NCBI GenBank assembly: GCA_022749755.1
Contig: CM040443.1
Coordinates: 2,209,191 to 2,273,190 of the forward strand
Direction: 5' to 3'
Origin: Azadirachta indica
Taxonomy: Eukaryota > Streptophyta > Magnoliopsida > Sapindales > Meliaceae
DNA length: 64,000 bases
Below, piece after piece: positions 47,500-60,100 of the stretch (position 1 is the stretch's first letter; each line of letters opens with the position of its first letter). Both the position numbers and the translations under genes were made by a program. The notes below the pieces were generated by a model that saw nothing but the letters and a program-made list of their open reading frames with translations, made no database searches and was not told where the DNA came from.

Positions 47500-49540
47500 C
47501 TTCTCAATAACCAAAATTTAAAAATATAATTTAGAATTTATTCTGAAAACAAGGTTATAAACAATTATTTAATGAAAAAATTAGGACTCAAATGAGATGA
47601 TAGTTTTTAGAGTATTAAAAGTAACAGTCAAAACTTCTCTAATAAATTTTTTTCTAGGAGAACTAAAATGGACAAAAGCACAAACCTTTCACATATTTGG
47701 AGGACATGCTTGCATCCATGGAGCAATTTGCAAATTCATAGCAAAGAAAGATTGTTATTCTCCCTGCTTTTTATCCTAAGATATAGTTGTTGAAAATGTA
47801 AAAGTAGATTGTACCATATCATAGAAAATATTGATGATACATACTTTAACTTTATTTAACAAGCATTCATTTAAGACATAGATGAACACTCCCGCTTCTA
47901 TAACTTCGTAATAGTAGCAATTTTCATCTAGCATATGTATATAAAATACATCATGTACATAGATGAGAGAAAGTACTCTTTCTATGAAACAGATTTGAAA
48001 CAGATTTCATTACTTCAAACTTAATATAAAAATAAAAAACATACTTAACAACATTAGCCTTCTTTAAATAAACACTGTCTAATAAAAAATTTTTTTCAAA
48101 AGTATAAATTAGATAAAATTTTTAGCAAACCAATAGATATGAAATATTTTAGGCATAGTTAAAGATAAAATATATATTGTTCATCTCATCTATCCAACCG
48201 ACCAAAAATTCACCAAAATCTTTCAAATTGAATCAATATCAAGCAATGCAATAACTTTACCAACAAAGTAATCTAGTGTATGCTTGCTTCATTGACAAAT
48301 TAAGCAACCCTAATAAGGAAAATTGTAAGGAGATTATACAACTAAAAGGCAATCTTTTATCAATTTAAACAAAATTGAAATATATACCTGAATTAATTAA
48401 CTAAAGTTTGAAATATATTATTGTAACAAGTCAATGTAATCTAAGAGTTTATGCAAAGGAGATGAAGGCTGAAGGCTTGAAGCATACATGATAAGGTGTT
48501 GTATAGAAGAAGAGCAGAGAGAATTGCGAGTAATCTTACCTTAAGCACACCTAGTCCATAAAAGCAAATGAACCTATATTGCAAGTGATAATGACTTGCC
48601 TCATGTAATTTCTATCTTGTTAAAAAATGTATCTAGCTGCTTACAAGTATGCTTATAGAAAATGTACAAAAATAAGTTCAACACCAATAAAGAATTGAGA
48701 TAGAGTTTGGAAAGAATTGAGATAGAGTTTGGTAAGAATTGTAAACAATTATTTTAAGAAAAAACAATTCCATATGTCATATTAATTTGACTATAAGATG
48801 GATAGTTTGAATATAATATTATAATATTGCATACCAACCTCTATAAGACATTATTACATTTACATTACATGGAGGTATAAGATTTGTGCAAATTTATTCA
48901 TTTTATTTATAAATATAAACAGACAATTTCAACTTTGTTTTTTGAGCAACTTTTCTTTAGTGGGTGGGAATATCTACAGTATTCTTTATTGGATTTGAAT
49001 TTCTATTCTTTTAGATCCTCATTCCTTCCAATTATTCAAAAATAAATAGAATTAGCCAAAAATATTGTTTGAATAAGCATTCTAAACAATTTAGAGATAG
49101 AGTTCCATAATAAACTGAGAGATTGACATCTGTAGGATTGATATAGTGTAAAACCTTAATGCTAACTAAATTAAATGAAATTAAATAAAGAATCACTTGG
49201 GCATTTTACTGAACAACTTAATTATAAAATCTTAGCATACTAAATTGCAATTATAGCATTGATAACTTTCCCTCCACTAATTATTCTCTTGCTTGAAAGT
49301 TCTAAAAGAACAAACAAAAATAAATTAACAACTAATTATTTATGCATAAAATCCAAGGTATCACTTTCTAGAATTAAATTGAACAAGTTAATTGCAATAT
49401 CTTTTTACTTCAAAAAATAAAATTTCCCTTTGAATCATGTTGAATGCTTGCATACTTAAATTGAATGAAAATAATGTAACTTATTCCAAATGTAGTAAAT
49501 ATATTTAAATCTTATAAATAAAATAAACGAGTACCAAGAA
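47500..49540. other. No clear gene
   Basis: AT-rich DNA. A possible further degraded exon of the NUB1-like pseudogene lies on the minus strand near 49100-49160 (ILQMSISQFIMEL, compare the family's ILQIDMVWCYFML), but this is weak. Confidence 0.35.
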
Positions 49541-49545
49541 CTAAC

Positions 49546-50213
49546 CTCTCCCATGTCAAGCACTTCCAATGCATTCTCATACATTTGCTTCTTGATAAGT
49601 TTCTTTGTATTTTTATAAAGCATCAAACCTTTAAAATGACAACTCAAATCTTAAGTTAAGAGATCAACACCAATAAAACCAAAATCTTTCTCATTAACAA
49701 GTAAAATAAAAAACAAGTAATGTATCATACTATCAATTAGTTTCAAGATCCAAATTGTGCTTTCTCATCATTATGATCTTCAAGTTCTAACTTGAAGTCC
49801 TCAATTGGAAAAGAACACTGTGAATGTCTATTGACAAGTACAGTTGCAACCCTATCAATTGGATTTAAATGGTAGTATATTAGTACATGGTGAATCATAA
49901 AAGAAAGTTAATTATGTTAATTAAAAAATTATCTGCTTATCAATTTGTATCAGTTATAATTAATTCATATTACTTGTCTAAAAAGTAAATTAATGCTTTT
50001 TTCACCAGCTCTCTCAACAACAAAAAATAAACACATAAAGCAATACAAATTTACATTTTTATAAAAAAATTTCTCTGTAACCAAATAAATGACCTCATTT
50101 AAAAAAAAAACAAAGGGTTTATCATAAATAGAACTCCAAAAATAAAAACAAAAATAAAACAATAATTCACCTTAATGATAGTTTCATCTCCACCAACTCT
50201 AATTGATTCAAAA
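49546..50213 (-). pseudogene. NUB1-like (NEDD8 ultimate buster 1) gene remnant
   Basis: Three exon-like blocks lie on the minus strand. 50213-50171 reads FESIRVGGDETIIK and ends at a GTGAAT donor; it may match the ubiquitin-like domain. 49850-49746 reads VATVLVNRHSQCSFPIEDFK then LELEDHNDEKAQFGS. 49649-49546 reads GLMLYKNTKKLIKKQMYENA then LEVLDMGE, ending at a GTTAGT donor. The last two closely resemble the plant NUB1 homologue (a ubiquitin-like/UBA protein that in animals delivers NEDD8-modified and ubiquitinated proteins to the proteasome). In it VNRHSDGSFPIEDFNLELED is followed by GLMLHxxxKxLIKKxMYxxALEVLxMGEEAFSL. After FGS an extra T shifts the frame and the donor GT is lost (49743-49749). 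UBA domains were not found. Confidence 0.65.
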
Positions 50214-50975
50214 CTATTAAAAAAATGAAAAATAGTTTTAAATAGAACGAGATGATTGTGAGAGAGAGAAGTTTCATTGTAATATAAGCTAATATGAGTT
50301 AATTAGCAAGAAAATGTTTAGAAAAATTATACCTTCATCATCACAATTGTTGTCTTTATTAGAGGCCAAGTCATTGCTAAAGCAAATAATTAACTCCTTT
50401 GAACTGTCTAGCTAAGTGTTAAGAGGAAATTGTAAGCGTGATGGATAGGTATAAAGAAGAGAGCAAACCCTAAAAGATAAGATTATGTGATTGTGAAATC
50501 TGATGATTTATATTTAGTTAAGTTGGTGAATGTCGGGTGATCAATTATATGCATGAAAGCTGCAGAACTAGAAAAGAGTTGCACAGGTATATAACCAATT
50601 TTAGATTTTGGTAAAGTTATTGATTTTTTCTTAAGTAAAGGATAGTCATTTTTTTCCTTTTACTGTTTTGAGAGGATAAAAAGCATGCAATAGTGAAGCA
50701 TTTTTTCAGTTGTAGTTTAAAGGGGTCATACTAGATCTCTTGGTTGACATTATATCTTTAGATTTTCTTTATTATTCATAAAATAAAAGCTTAGCTCTTT
50801 GTTGGCTTTCTAAGACAAACCACATATTCTTTATTATTTTCTCTACAATTCTTTCTTCTTCCTTTTCTTTATCTACTAAGAATCCAAATTCTTGATTTAT
50901 TTTTTTATTATGTTGTATGCTTTAAACTAATCTTTAAATTGTTTGATCTTAGAAGATTTTATTAGAACTCCTAAC
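50214..50975. other. Flank of the NUB1-like remnant and probable copia LTR
   Basis: About 50340-50480 (minus strand) may be the promoter-proximal part of the pseudogene (GTTTAGGG-type leader), without a convincing start codon. About 50700-50976 is probably a 5' LTR of copia remnant 2, ending CTCCTAACA, with an AATAAAAGCTTAG polyadenylation-like motif near 50783. The LTR start is not defined. Confidence 0.35.
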
Positions 50976-50977
50976 AA

Positions 50978-53206
50978 ATTAGTGTAAGAGCTGTGGTTAA
51001 GTATGAGATGACAACTTTAAAGTTTGAGATAAAGAAATTTATAAGAGAAAACAATTTCAGCTTGTGGAGAATCGAGATGAGAGCTTTGCTAGTGTATTAG
51101 GGGCTTGAAGAAGCCTTTAATAGTGTAGATAACTTGCCTAACACATAGAGTAGAAAGAGAAGAGAGATATGCTAAGGAATAGTTATTGTGCAATTGTATT
51201 TAATTTTGGTGACAAAGTGTTGAGAGAAGTCTCAAATTGAAGACTGTAGTAGAAAAAAGTACTTAATAGCTAATACATGAAGAAGTTTCTTGCTAATAAA
51301 CTATAAATGAAGAGAAGGTTGTATACACTTGCTATGCAAGAAGGAACTTCACTTGATGAACATCTAAATAGTTTAATAAGATCATCTTGAATCTTGAAAA
51401 CATTGACATAAAGATTAATGAAGAAGATCATACTTTACTGTTGTTAAGTTCGTTGCCAAGCTTTTATGAGCATCTTATGGATACTCTGTCATATGGTAGA
51501 AATAATATGTCAGTGAAGAATGTAAAGGTTGTTTTAACCTCAAAAGAACTGAATAAAAGAATAGAAAAAGAAAGAGAAGAAAGAGAGGGATTGAATGCAC
51601 GATAAAGACTAGAAATAAGAATCAAGATAGATCAAAGTCTAAAACTAAGAAGAGGAAATATCTCTTTATTGTAAAGGACACTTAATTAGAGAATGTCTTG
51701 AAAGAAAGAAGAAAAAAGAAAAACAAAGTCAAAATAGTGATGGAGTTATAACTTTTGATGTATCTAATGATGGTTATCTTAATGCTAATTTATTAATTAT
51801 TTATTGTGACAAATTTGAAGGTGAGTGAATTCTTGATTTTAGTTGCTCGTTTTATATGAGTGCTAATAAAAACTTTTTTGATTCCTTAAACTATATTGAT
51901 GGTGGTAGAGTTCAAATAGAAAATAATACGGCTTGCAAAGTTTCTAGTATTAGGAATATTAAAATAAGAATGTGCAATGGTTTTGTAAGACAACTACAAT
52001 GAATTAGATATGTGCCTAACCTTAAGAGAAACTTGATTTCTTCGGGAATGTTTCATAAGTCCATATGTCTTTTTAAGGTATAAAATTGACTGTCAATAAT
52101 GGTGAAAAGATCACTTGTGATCATGAAAGATGAAAGAAGGAATACCTTGTATATTTTGCAAAGTATGGCACTATTTAGAAATTTAGTAGAATCAACAAAC
52201 ATTACAGGAAATAAGACCCAACTTTAACATCTTAGGTTAGCGCACATGAGTGAAAAAGAATTAAAGGAACTTAATAAACAAGGGCTCTTAGTAAGATGAA
52301 ATTAGGATTCTTGAGTTTTGTGAAAAATGCGTTTTGGGCAAGTCTAGTAGAGTTAGATTTAGTATAACAACTCAAAGAACAAATAGAACCTTGACTATAT
52401 ACATGCTAATTATAAACCCTAATTCTTACTAAGAAGCCATGAAGAAAGCAAAAATCAACCCTAGAAACTTGTACGCAAGCCAAAAGATTGGAAAATTGTT
52501 GGCTATAAATGGATTTTTAAAATAAAAGAAGGCATCCCTAGTGTTGAACCATTATAATTCAAAGTTAGATTAATAACAAAGAGTTTTACTTAATATGAAC
52601 AAGTTGATTTCACTTAGGTATTTTCACCTGTAGTTAAACAAAACTTTATAAGGGTCTTGCTTGCTATTGTTATTGAAAGAAACCTTAAATTACAGCAACT
52701 AGATGCCAAAGCAAACTTTTTACATGGTGACTAGATGAAAAAATTTTAATGGCACAACCTAAAGGGTTTAAAGCACTAAGGGAAGAGGAGAAAGTATATT
52801 TACTAAGAAAGTCATTATACGGTCTTAAGCAATCACCTACATAATGGTATAAAAGGTTTCATATGTTTATGATAAAAAATGATTATCGTAAAAGTGATTT
52901 TGATAGTTGTGTATACTTTAGGAAGTTCTTAAAAGATTTTATGTAAATGTTATGCTTGAAGCATGTGAAGATAAGGCTGAAATTTAGAACTTAGAGAGTG
53001 AGCTAAATGATGAGTTTGAAATGAAAGATTTAGGGAATGCTATAAAAATTATGGGTATGCAAATTAGTAGAAATAGAGATCAGGACACATTATTTCTTAC
53101 ACAAGAAGAGTATATTCAACAAATAGTTGAAAAGTTTAAAATAAAAGATTCAAAACTTGTTTTAGCTTTTTTGGCATAACACTTCAAGCTTTCTAAAGCT
53201 TAAGCA
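50978..53206 (+). pseudogene. Copia remnant 2, 5' portion (gag to reverse transcriptase)
   Basis: A decayed primer-binding site (TAGTGTAAGAGC, 50980s) precedes gag at 51008: KFEIKKFIRENNFSLWRIEM, then DHTLLLLSSLPSFYEHLMDT (51387-51605). The protease region has LDFSCSFYMS (expected LDSG). The GAG-pre-integrase domain reads LRLAHMSEKELKELNKQGLL (about 52220) and LDYIHANYKP. The integrase core is then missing and the frame jumps to reverse transcriptase: WKIVGYKWIFKIKEG, FSPVVKQNFIRVLLAIV, LQQLDAKANFLHGD, then EEYIQQIVEKFKIKDSKLV and, after a stop, HFKLSKA. The pol frame continues at 54831 after an inserted LTR. Stops and frameshifts are frequent. Confidence 0.8.
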
Positions 53207-54830
53207 CTATAAGTATTACAGAACTTCATAACCCACCAGTATACAAGGTCGTACAAATAATATAATGATAAATAAGGTTGTCGTACTCACAAAGACTGAG
53301 TTTTTCAAATTTTAAACTAAGTATTGCAATTATGGTGAATTTTTTTTATCTAGAAACACAATAATTGTATAGGCAAGAAAATATGAAATATAAAAAAATA
53401 TAAACAATTAATTTAATCAACCAAAAATAGAAATCAAAAATTGAAGCTAATAGCGAGAGTGTGGAATTTGATACAGAAATGGTCCTAGGATCTCAATTTC
53501 ATTTAACCTTCAGCATATTTCTCCTAATTAGGAATTTGCAATGCTTTCATTTTTAGTTGTCATCATGGGTTCTAATTGATCTTGTTTCCTCTCCCAAGTG
53601 TTGAACTAAGTCTTATATATACTTAACGTAGTTGATATCCCTATCAAACTTAATTAACTACACATTCTTTTAGCCTAACATGTTACTAATTCTTAAAAAT
53701 TCACTCACCTCTCAGTTAATTGATTCCCAATGTCAATATGATTATCTAATTTTTAAGGTTCTCTTAGACTCTTAGCATACTAAAATTATGTTTTCCAAAC
53801 CCCATAAATAAATTTAACTATCCCTAGTACTCATTCATTCATAATTAGTTAAATAATTCATCAAGTAACAAATTATTAGCATTAAGTGCAAGAAAAATGC
53901 AAATAACTAAAAATTAATAACATTGACAAATTCCAAAATTAATCAAAATATGGTTTAATTGGGTTACATCAAGATCCTAGGATATAAAAATCTAGTATAA
54001 CATATCAATAACCAACAACAAGTTCATAATCCTTAAAATGATTAAACAATAAAATCAAAATGAAATTCAAGATAAATAATAGAGTTGAAGAGAATAAACT
54101 AGTGATGAAGAGGCTTTAATCCATTTATCTTCAAGTCTTCTCCCAAATTCTTAAGATGATGATTTCTACCAACTTCTCTCTCTAAAATTTTTCTCTCTAT
54201 TTCCTCTTTTTTACTGTACAAACTTCACTTTCTAAATGTGAATAATAATCATTAATGATTAGAAATGATGAAAACTTAGGACTACACCAAATATAGCCAT
54301 TCATAGGAGATCCAAGGGTAAAAAATAAGTCAAATCGCATAAAAAAAGTCAATTGAGTCATGAATAGTATGCGCGTGTAGTTAGAGGTGTAAAAGTCAAC
54401 TGGGTCATGATAGTATGCTCTAGAAATTGGATTGGGTAGTGCGCGCATGCGCCACCTTCTCAGCGTGTAAAAGTTGAGGTGCGGGCGACACGCGCGCCTT
54501 CTTCTCTATTAGTCATGATTCTCATGGTGCGTGAAAAACTACTTAGTGCACCTACACCATGCTTGCTGTCTCTCTATTTCGCTTTCTTTGTGCTTTAGTC
54601 TACATTTTCTTGAATTTAGTCCCCACTTTGATGCTCTTGCGATTTGGGTCCTTGTTTTCATGTCTTTCTCGCTTAGCTTTTTACTCTTTTTTCACTTTTT
54701 AATTCACTTTGGATTAGTGTTCACTACCTTCCTGCACATGAATATGAAAACCATCAAATAAGAACATAGCTTGAGGATCTTTGTATAAGTCTGAAGTTTG
54801 ATGATTAGTAAGTAAAATACTCGATTATCA
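53207..54830 (-). mobile_element. Gypsy-type solo LTR nested in copia pol (about 1.6 kb)
   Basis: In minus orientation it opens TGATAATCGAGTATTTTACT, closely related to the LTR at 11406-12933 (TGATAAGTGAGTATTTTAC). The order of blocks is also shared, with a GC-richer block in the middle (54360-54530). It splits the copia pol between HFKLSKA and the frame resuming ...DEEKNEM. The inner end near 53207 is approximate, and no exact 5-bp target duplication is visible. No internal domain is present, so it is a solo LTR. Confidence 0.65.
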
Positions 54831-55093
54831 AGAAATTGATGAAGAAAAGAATGAAATGGACAAGATACCATATCCTATGGTTTGTTCAAGTCCTGATATG
54901 TCTCATGTTATTATTGTAGTGAGTAGATTCATGGCAAATCCAGGCAAAGAGCAGTAGAAAATTATGAAGTGGATACTCAAGTATCTAAATGTTATAAGAA
55001 AATATGATTTTATGTATGGAAATAAGAATGCATCAATTAAAGGAGTTGTGGTCTATGTGGATTTTGATTATGCAGGGATTTGGATAGGAGAAC
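54831..55093 (+). pseudogene. Copia remnant 2, 3' portion (pol C-terminal part)
   Basis: Continuation of the interrupted pol: DEEKNEMDKIPYPMVCSSPD, SHVIIVVSRFMANPGKEQ, WILKYLNVIRKYDFMYG, then DFDYAG and, after a one-base shift, DLDRRTNK. These correspond to the copia segment P-Y..-.G.L.Y...-.RPD-.-AV..-.SRFM-.NPG-.HW...K.ILRYL and D-.D.AGDLD.R.ST. It ends where the next LTR begins. Confidence 0.8.
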
Positions 55094-56100
55094 TAATAAG
55101 TGAATATTTTACTTATAAATTAATAACTTTATAGTTAGATATTTGTGAAAATCCTCAAGCTAAAGTGTTCTTTGACAATTTGTATATTTTTGTGTAGTGT
55201 AAAGAAGTAAGAAAAGTAGATTTAAGGAAAATTTGGTGCCAATTGTGCCAAGGAAACTGGAAAAATGACCAAAGATGGGTGAAGAAAGCCTTCAATATAG
55301 CATCTCAGGCGTGTTCCAGCAATGTAACACTTGCCCAAAATGAAGAAACAAGCTTTCAAGGCAACAAGTATAGCATAGTCGCCCTACCTAAGTTTACGTC
55401 TGCACTACCCCAAGTCTCTTAGCTTAAGTTGGCAATAACCTTGGCACAGTTATGCTACCCAAGCACATGTTCGTTCCTTTCAATGCAACAACCTTGGCAC
55501 GCCTATGCCACTCTCTAGATTGAATGACATACAAGGGTTATTTTTTGGCTGTTAGATAAGGATAAATAATGAGATTTGCCTAATTTTGGAGGGTTTTATG
55601 TTTTTCCATTTGAGCAATTTTTTCCAAGAAGAAAAGAGGGAAAGGAGGAGAAAAATACATATAATCCAAAGAGATTCTAAAAGAAGAAACACTAGAAGGC
55701 CACATTTTCTTGAAGATTTGTTGGTGGATTCTTGAAGACGTGGAGTTTTCGAATATCTCTCAACCCTAGTTTTTATTTCTCTTCTTTATTTTATCTATTG
55801 AAATTTGTATTTGTAATATTGTTTGAGACAATGTTTGCATTTATGAATTTCTTGACAATTATTGCTATGGATTTGCCTTTATTGAAGTACAAATGATCTA
55901 TTTCGGGATTTCCTAAGAATCAACTTAGTGAAATCCTAGATTTTGTATATCAAAGACAAGAATCATCGATTATCCTAATAGGCCACAATTCCCACAAGCA
56001 AACATGTTAATGACGAGGAACGCATTTTGGCTATGCTACTAATACTTTCTCTCCTATTCTATCCAAGCCTGGCAGGGAAAAAGTTACGAGGAGTAAAGGA
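55094..56100 (+). mobile_element. Second gypsy-type LTR, plus orientation, end uncertain
   Basis: It opens TAATAAGTGAATATTTTACT directly after copia pol, a variant of the TGATAAGTGAG opening of the other two LTRs. It continues with the related ATCCTCAAGC block. A GC-richer interior (55280-55510) and an R/U5-like region (about 55680-56000) follow. I could not fix its 3' end. Confidence 0.5.
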
Positions 56101-57855
56101 AAAAAAATATGCTGATTCAGGGCAGGAATACTATATTTAAATTATTAAAAATAGTGGTAAATTAAAAAAAAGAAAAAGAAAAAGTAAGGCTACTTCATTT
56201 CAACAGAAAACCTACACCCATGTTTCATATCTTTGGGTTCGCTATCCTGATCATGGTCTTCTTACCTCTAGAGGGAAGAGTTCTTCCTTTTTATATTTGG
56301 GAGTGTACTCTTATAGAACTAACAACCAATATATTGTATTTTAGAGAAAAGACTGCCATAAAAATCTATTTTATACCAAGACATTATTTTAAACAGGTAA
56401 AAATTTTCTTTAAGGATAATGCATTTATGCATGCCTTAGCTGCAAGCTTCTTATTATTATTATTATTTGCATCATCAATTTTATTAGAAATTCTCAACAA
56501 TCTTAAAAAAAACTAATTTGATGATGTACTACAAAATAGTTGAAAGTAGTATCGGATGATTTCGTGTGTAGATTCAAGTTGCCAATACTCTGAGATTTGC
56601 AAGGAACTATGCAATATTAGGGCATTCAAGAATGTGTTGTCTCTCTTGCAAGAACGATTGAAAATTAATAAGTAGAACTTTGTAATATTTTGCCATTTTC
56701 AACATTGTGAAACAACTAAACCTTAATTTTTATACTTCCATTTGCCAAGAACTTTATCATCGAAAATAGTGTTTCATTTCTCAAAGCATGAATTTTGAGT
56801 TATTATGTGTTAAATCTTTGGAGCCTTTTAACAAATAAGTTGTGTGCAGAATCAAGGAAGTAATTATGCAAACTCGAAATTAATGGCTTTTATGAATGAA
56901 AACCTTGGAAGTTATTGGACCACAGAATGACTTCAAAATTCTCTAGAATTTCATGGGCACTTCGATGATAATTCTGCCACCAATTAAGTTTAAGGATGAA
57001 AGTTTGAATTTTTTAATTCTTTGATAGGTTTTGCGTTCATTTATCCTTGTTTCTTCTCATTGATTGCTTCTTGGATTAAGTTATATTTGAGTATAAACAA
57101 GATTATTCATTTGTTCGACATGATTCGTTAATTTGAGAGTAAGAAAAAGGATCCGAGTTAACCGATTCCACGAACAATATTGGCGTTTGTTGGAAGGTTC
57201 AATATGGTAAAAATTATCTAAGTCAGTTTATGGAATTATCTTGGAGGTCGTTATCTATTGATTAATTATGCATTTTGATATGAATTTTAGATATTTATTT
57301 TGGTACTTAACTTTTCTAAAATGTTATTATTTGATCCTGAAAATTTACTAAATAATATTAATATGACCTTAATAACTTTTAATAGTTTATAATAGCCTAG
57401 AAAAGTCTTTATTAAATAATTTATTTTTTTGAGCATATTGGGCACAATATTTGTGCATTGATGTGAATATCTTATGATATATAATTCATAATTGTATGTT
57501 GGCGTGACTTTGAATTGTATTAATAAATTTATTTAACACCAATTTATTATTGTAAATTATTTTATATGTGAGTACTATTTGTTCCCAAGGGTCTGAATTA
57601 TTTAAAAATATTGAATTGATTACTGGCATGGATGATATAAAAGAAACTATGGTTTATCACTCCTAGTTAAATTATGAGAGGTTATCTTAAATTATATATT
57701 AAATTAAACATTAGTCTCATTTTATTAAAAGAAATATACATTATAGTAGCGTTTTATATATACTTAATAAAAAGTTATATGTAAGTATGATTTCATTTAT
57801 TATATGCATTGCTATTATATTTTTGATAATTTTATAAATACATATATTTTCCCCA
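56101..57855. other. Unassigned sequence, possibly transposon-derived
   Basis: A 98-codon ORF at 56220-56516 ends in a hydrophobic segment (LAASFLLLLLFASSILLEIL) but matches nothing I recognise. I do not call it a gene. About 56500-57250 is less AT-rich and has short coding-like stretches without a stable frame. Confidence 0.3.
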
Positions 57856-57862
57856 TGTTAGA

Positions 57863-58150
57863 TATGAAAATCTATATTTTCCTCCTTATTAGATAAAAAT
57901 ACCCAAATTTCTCCCTACTATTATTTTTTTCTATTAATTTTTTAAAAAATTTCAAGTTTACCATATTGGGTTGGCTTAAGTTAGGTTCATTTAAATTGAA
58001 TAAGAGAACTACAATTTCTCACTTGTTAGATCTTAAAACCTATCTTTTCTCCCTTATTAAATAAAATACCCAAATTTCTCCCTACCATCATTTATTGTTT
58101 GTTAATTTTTTAAAAAATTTCAAGTTTACCCCTGAGTTAGTTGAATTTGG
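57863..58150 (+). repeat. Tandem duplication of about 140 bp
   Basis: Units at about 57863-57990 and 58007-58150 share AATACCCAAATTTCTCCCTA, AATTTTTTAAAAAATTTCAAGTTTACC and CATTTAAA, with substitutions and small indels (the long shared block spans 57944-57963 and its partner 58108-58128). Confidence 0.65.
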
Positions 58151-58924
58151 GTCCATTTAAACTAAACGAGATAGGATTTAAAATTTTAAAAAATATGATA
58201 ATAAAATAGTTTGAATCCTTGCACTCTTACATCATTACAAGAGCTTAAACCATCAAATTACATGTATTAATCTAAATGTATATACATATTTTATTATATT
58301 ATCTCCGTAGACCCTCGACCCAATTTTGACTCCAATTTGAGGTTCATAAATAAATAAAAATTTTACAATTCTAAGAATTTGAACAGTAAACTTGGAGGAG
58401 ATAAACAATAACTTTACCATCGCATCATTTGTATTTATGTATTAAAATATGTAAATAAAAAAATTTAACTAACAATACATATTTATTTATATTATTAACA
58501 ATATTTTTAAAACTATTATATTAATATAAAAAAATTTTATAATCTAATACAATTCAAACTTACTAATTATAACTATATCATTAAAAATAGTTTAACAACA
58601 ATTTTATCTTTAATAATTATTTAAAAACTAATTTTAAATTATTATATTGATATAAAATAATTTTATAATCTAAATTATTTTAAATTATAAAATTATTATA
58701 TATATTAACTATAAAATTCTACAAAATGAAAAATATAGTGATCAAAATCTCAAATATCACAAAAATAATATTAAAAGTTTGTAAACCAGTAAAAATAAAA
58801 AGTTTTGTACATAACATTAACAATTATCCAAGTAATTTATGTTTGTGAGAATCATTTGTAAGCTATAATACAGAACATGTGATTGTGAGGAGAATATGGA
58901 GCGATGGACGTGACTCACTTTATT

Positions 58925-59530
58925 TTTAAATTTAGGATTTAAAAATATATAAAATAATTTTATTTTACAATAGTTTAATAGAACAAATTTTAATATAAAT
59001 TTAAAAAAAAAATGATAAATTTATTGATTTGAATATTATTTAAAGTATTTAATAAAAATTAGTTTTTAGAATTATCAATTTGATTATTTTACTATTAAAA
59101 ACATATCATTAATTTTTAATTTTTCATTAAATCTCATAATATAAATTGATTTGATTATGCCTTTTCAATAATAATAAATTAACTTTTCATTTGTGAAATC
59201 ACTATTTCATGTATCATGAAAATAACATAATAAAAAATAGATATTTAATTTTTTATAAAATAATTGACAACAATAATTAATTTAATTAATTTTGACAATT
59301 TACATAAAATATTACAATTTCATAATAATTTTATTAGAACGAACTATCAAATTTGATTTATACATTTATTTCAACGTTTTTATTAACTTATATAAATAGA
59401 AAAATAAATAATGTAGTAACAAATTATGTTCTATTTTTTTTATCTTAGAGTTTAATCTATTTTGATAATTTTACAAAAAATATTTTATTTAGTAAATAAG
59501 AAAATAAAATATGAAAAAGAAAACAAAATT
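58925..59530 (+). repeat. Dispersed repeat, copy 2
   Basis: Same-orientation copy of the repeat at 4490-5150, about 54 kb away. Shared blocks are in identical order. No coding potential. Confidence 0.6.
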
Positions 59531-59899
59531 TTTTAGAAGTTCTTTGTTTTGTTAATCTTATAATACTATACTAAAACAAATTAATTTATTAATTATAAAT
59601 TAATTATTTTTATTTTATTTAAACTCATTATTCCAAATTTAATTATTAAAATTATTGAATTTTTTTAGTTTTCGATTATTTCAAAAAAAAATTATTAAAA
59701 AATAAATTTAAAAAATTTTTAAAACTAATTAAATTTAAATATTTTAAAAGATTATGAACTCAATTGATTAAATTAAAAAAATTTAAATTTTTTTTAACGA
59801 GTTGAGTGATTAAAATGAACAATATATAACTTTTATAATTATTTATTAATAATTGGGATATATATATATATATAATATATATTAAAAACATATAAAATT

Positions 59900-60100
59900 T
59901 GAAGTTGGCAACCTACGTGGGTGTTGAGGGACGGGCAAGCTAGGAATAGACCCTCATCCCTACCCGATTTTAAAATAGGGATGAGTTTTTATTTCCATCC
60001 CCAGCCTAAATACCCAATTTGACTAGAACTCTACTACTTGGATCAGTTTTCTGGGCCCCTAATCCCACCGAAAAAAGTTGTCATCTCCACTACTATTTAT
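59900..60100. mobile_element. hAT-like terminal remnant
   Basis: A GC-richer patch with ACGGGCAAG, CCCTCATCCCTACCCGA and AATAGGGATGAG ends GTTGTCATCTCCACTA. On the minus strand this reads TAGTGGAGATGACAAC, a hAT-type terminus. The opposite end was not found. Confidence 0.35.

Noticed and set aside
56220..56516. 98-codon ORF with a hydrophobic C-terminal segment
   Set aside because: No family match that I can support. It sits in probable transposon-derived sequence, and the hydrophobic run comes from TTA/TTG-rich DNA.
57175..57200. TTGGCGTTTGTTGG resembling a gypsy primer-binding site
   Set aside because: Several mismatches to TGGCGCCGTTGCC and no matching LTR end directly before it. Not called.
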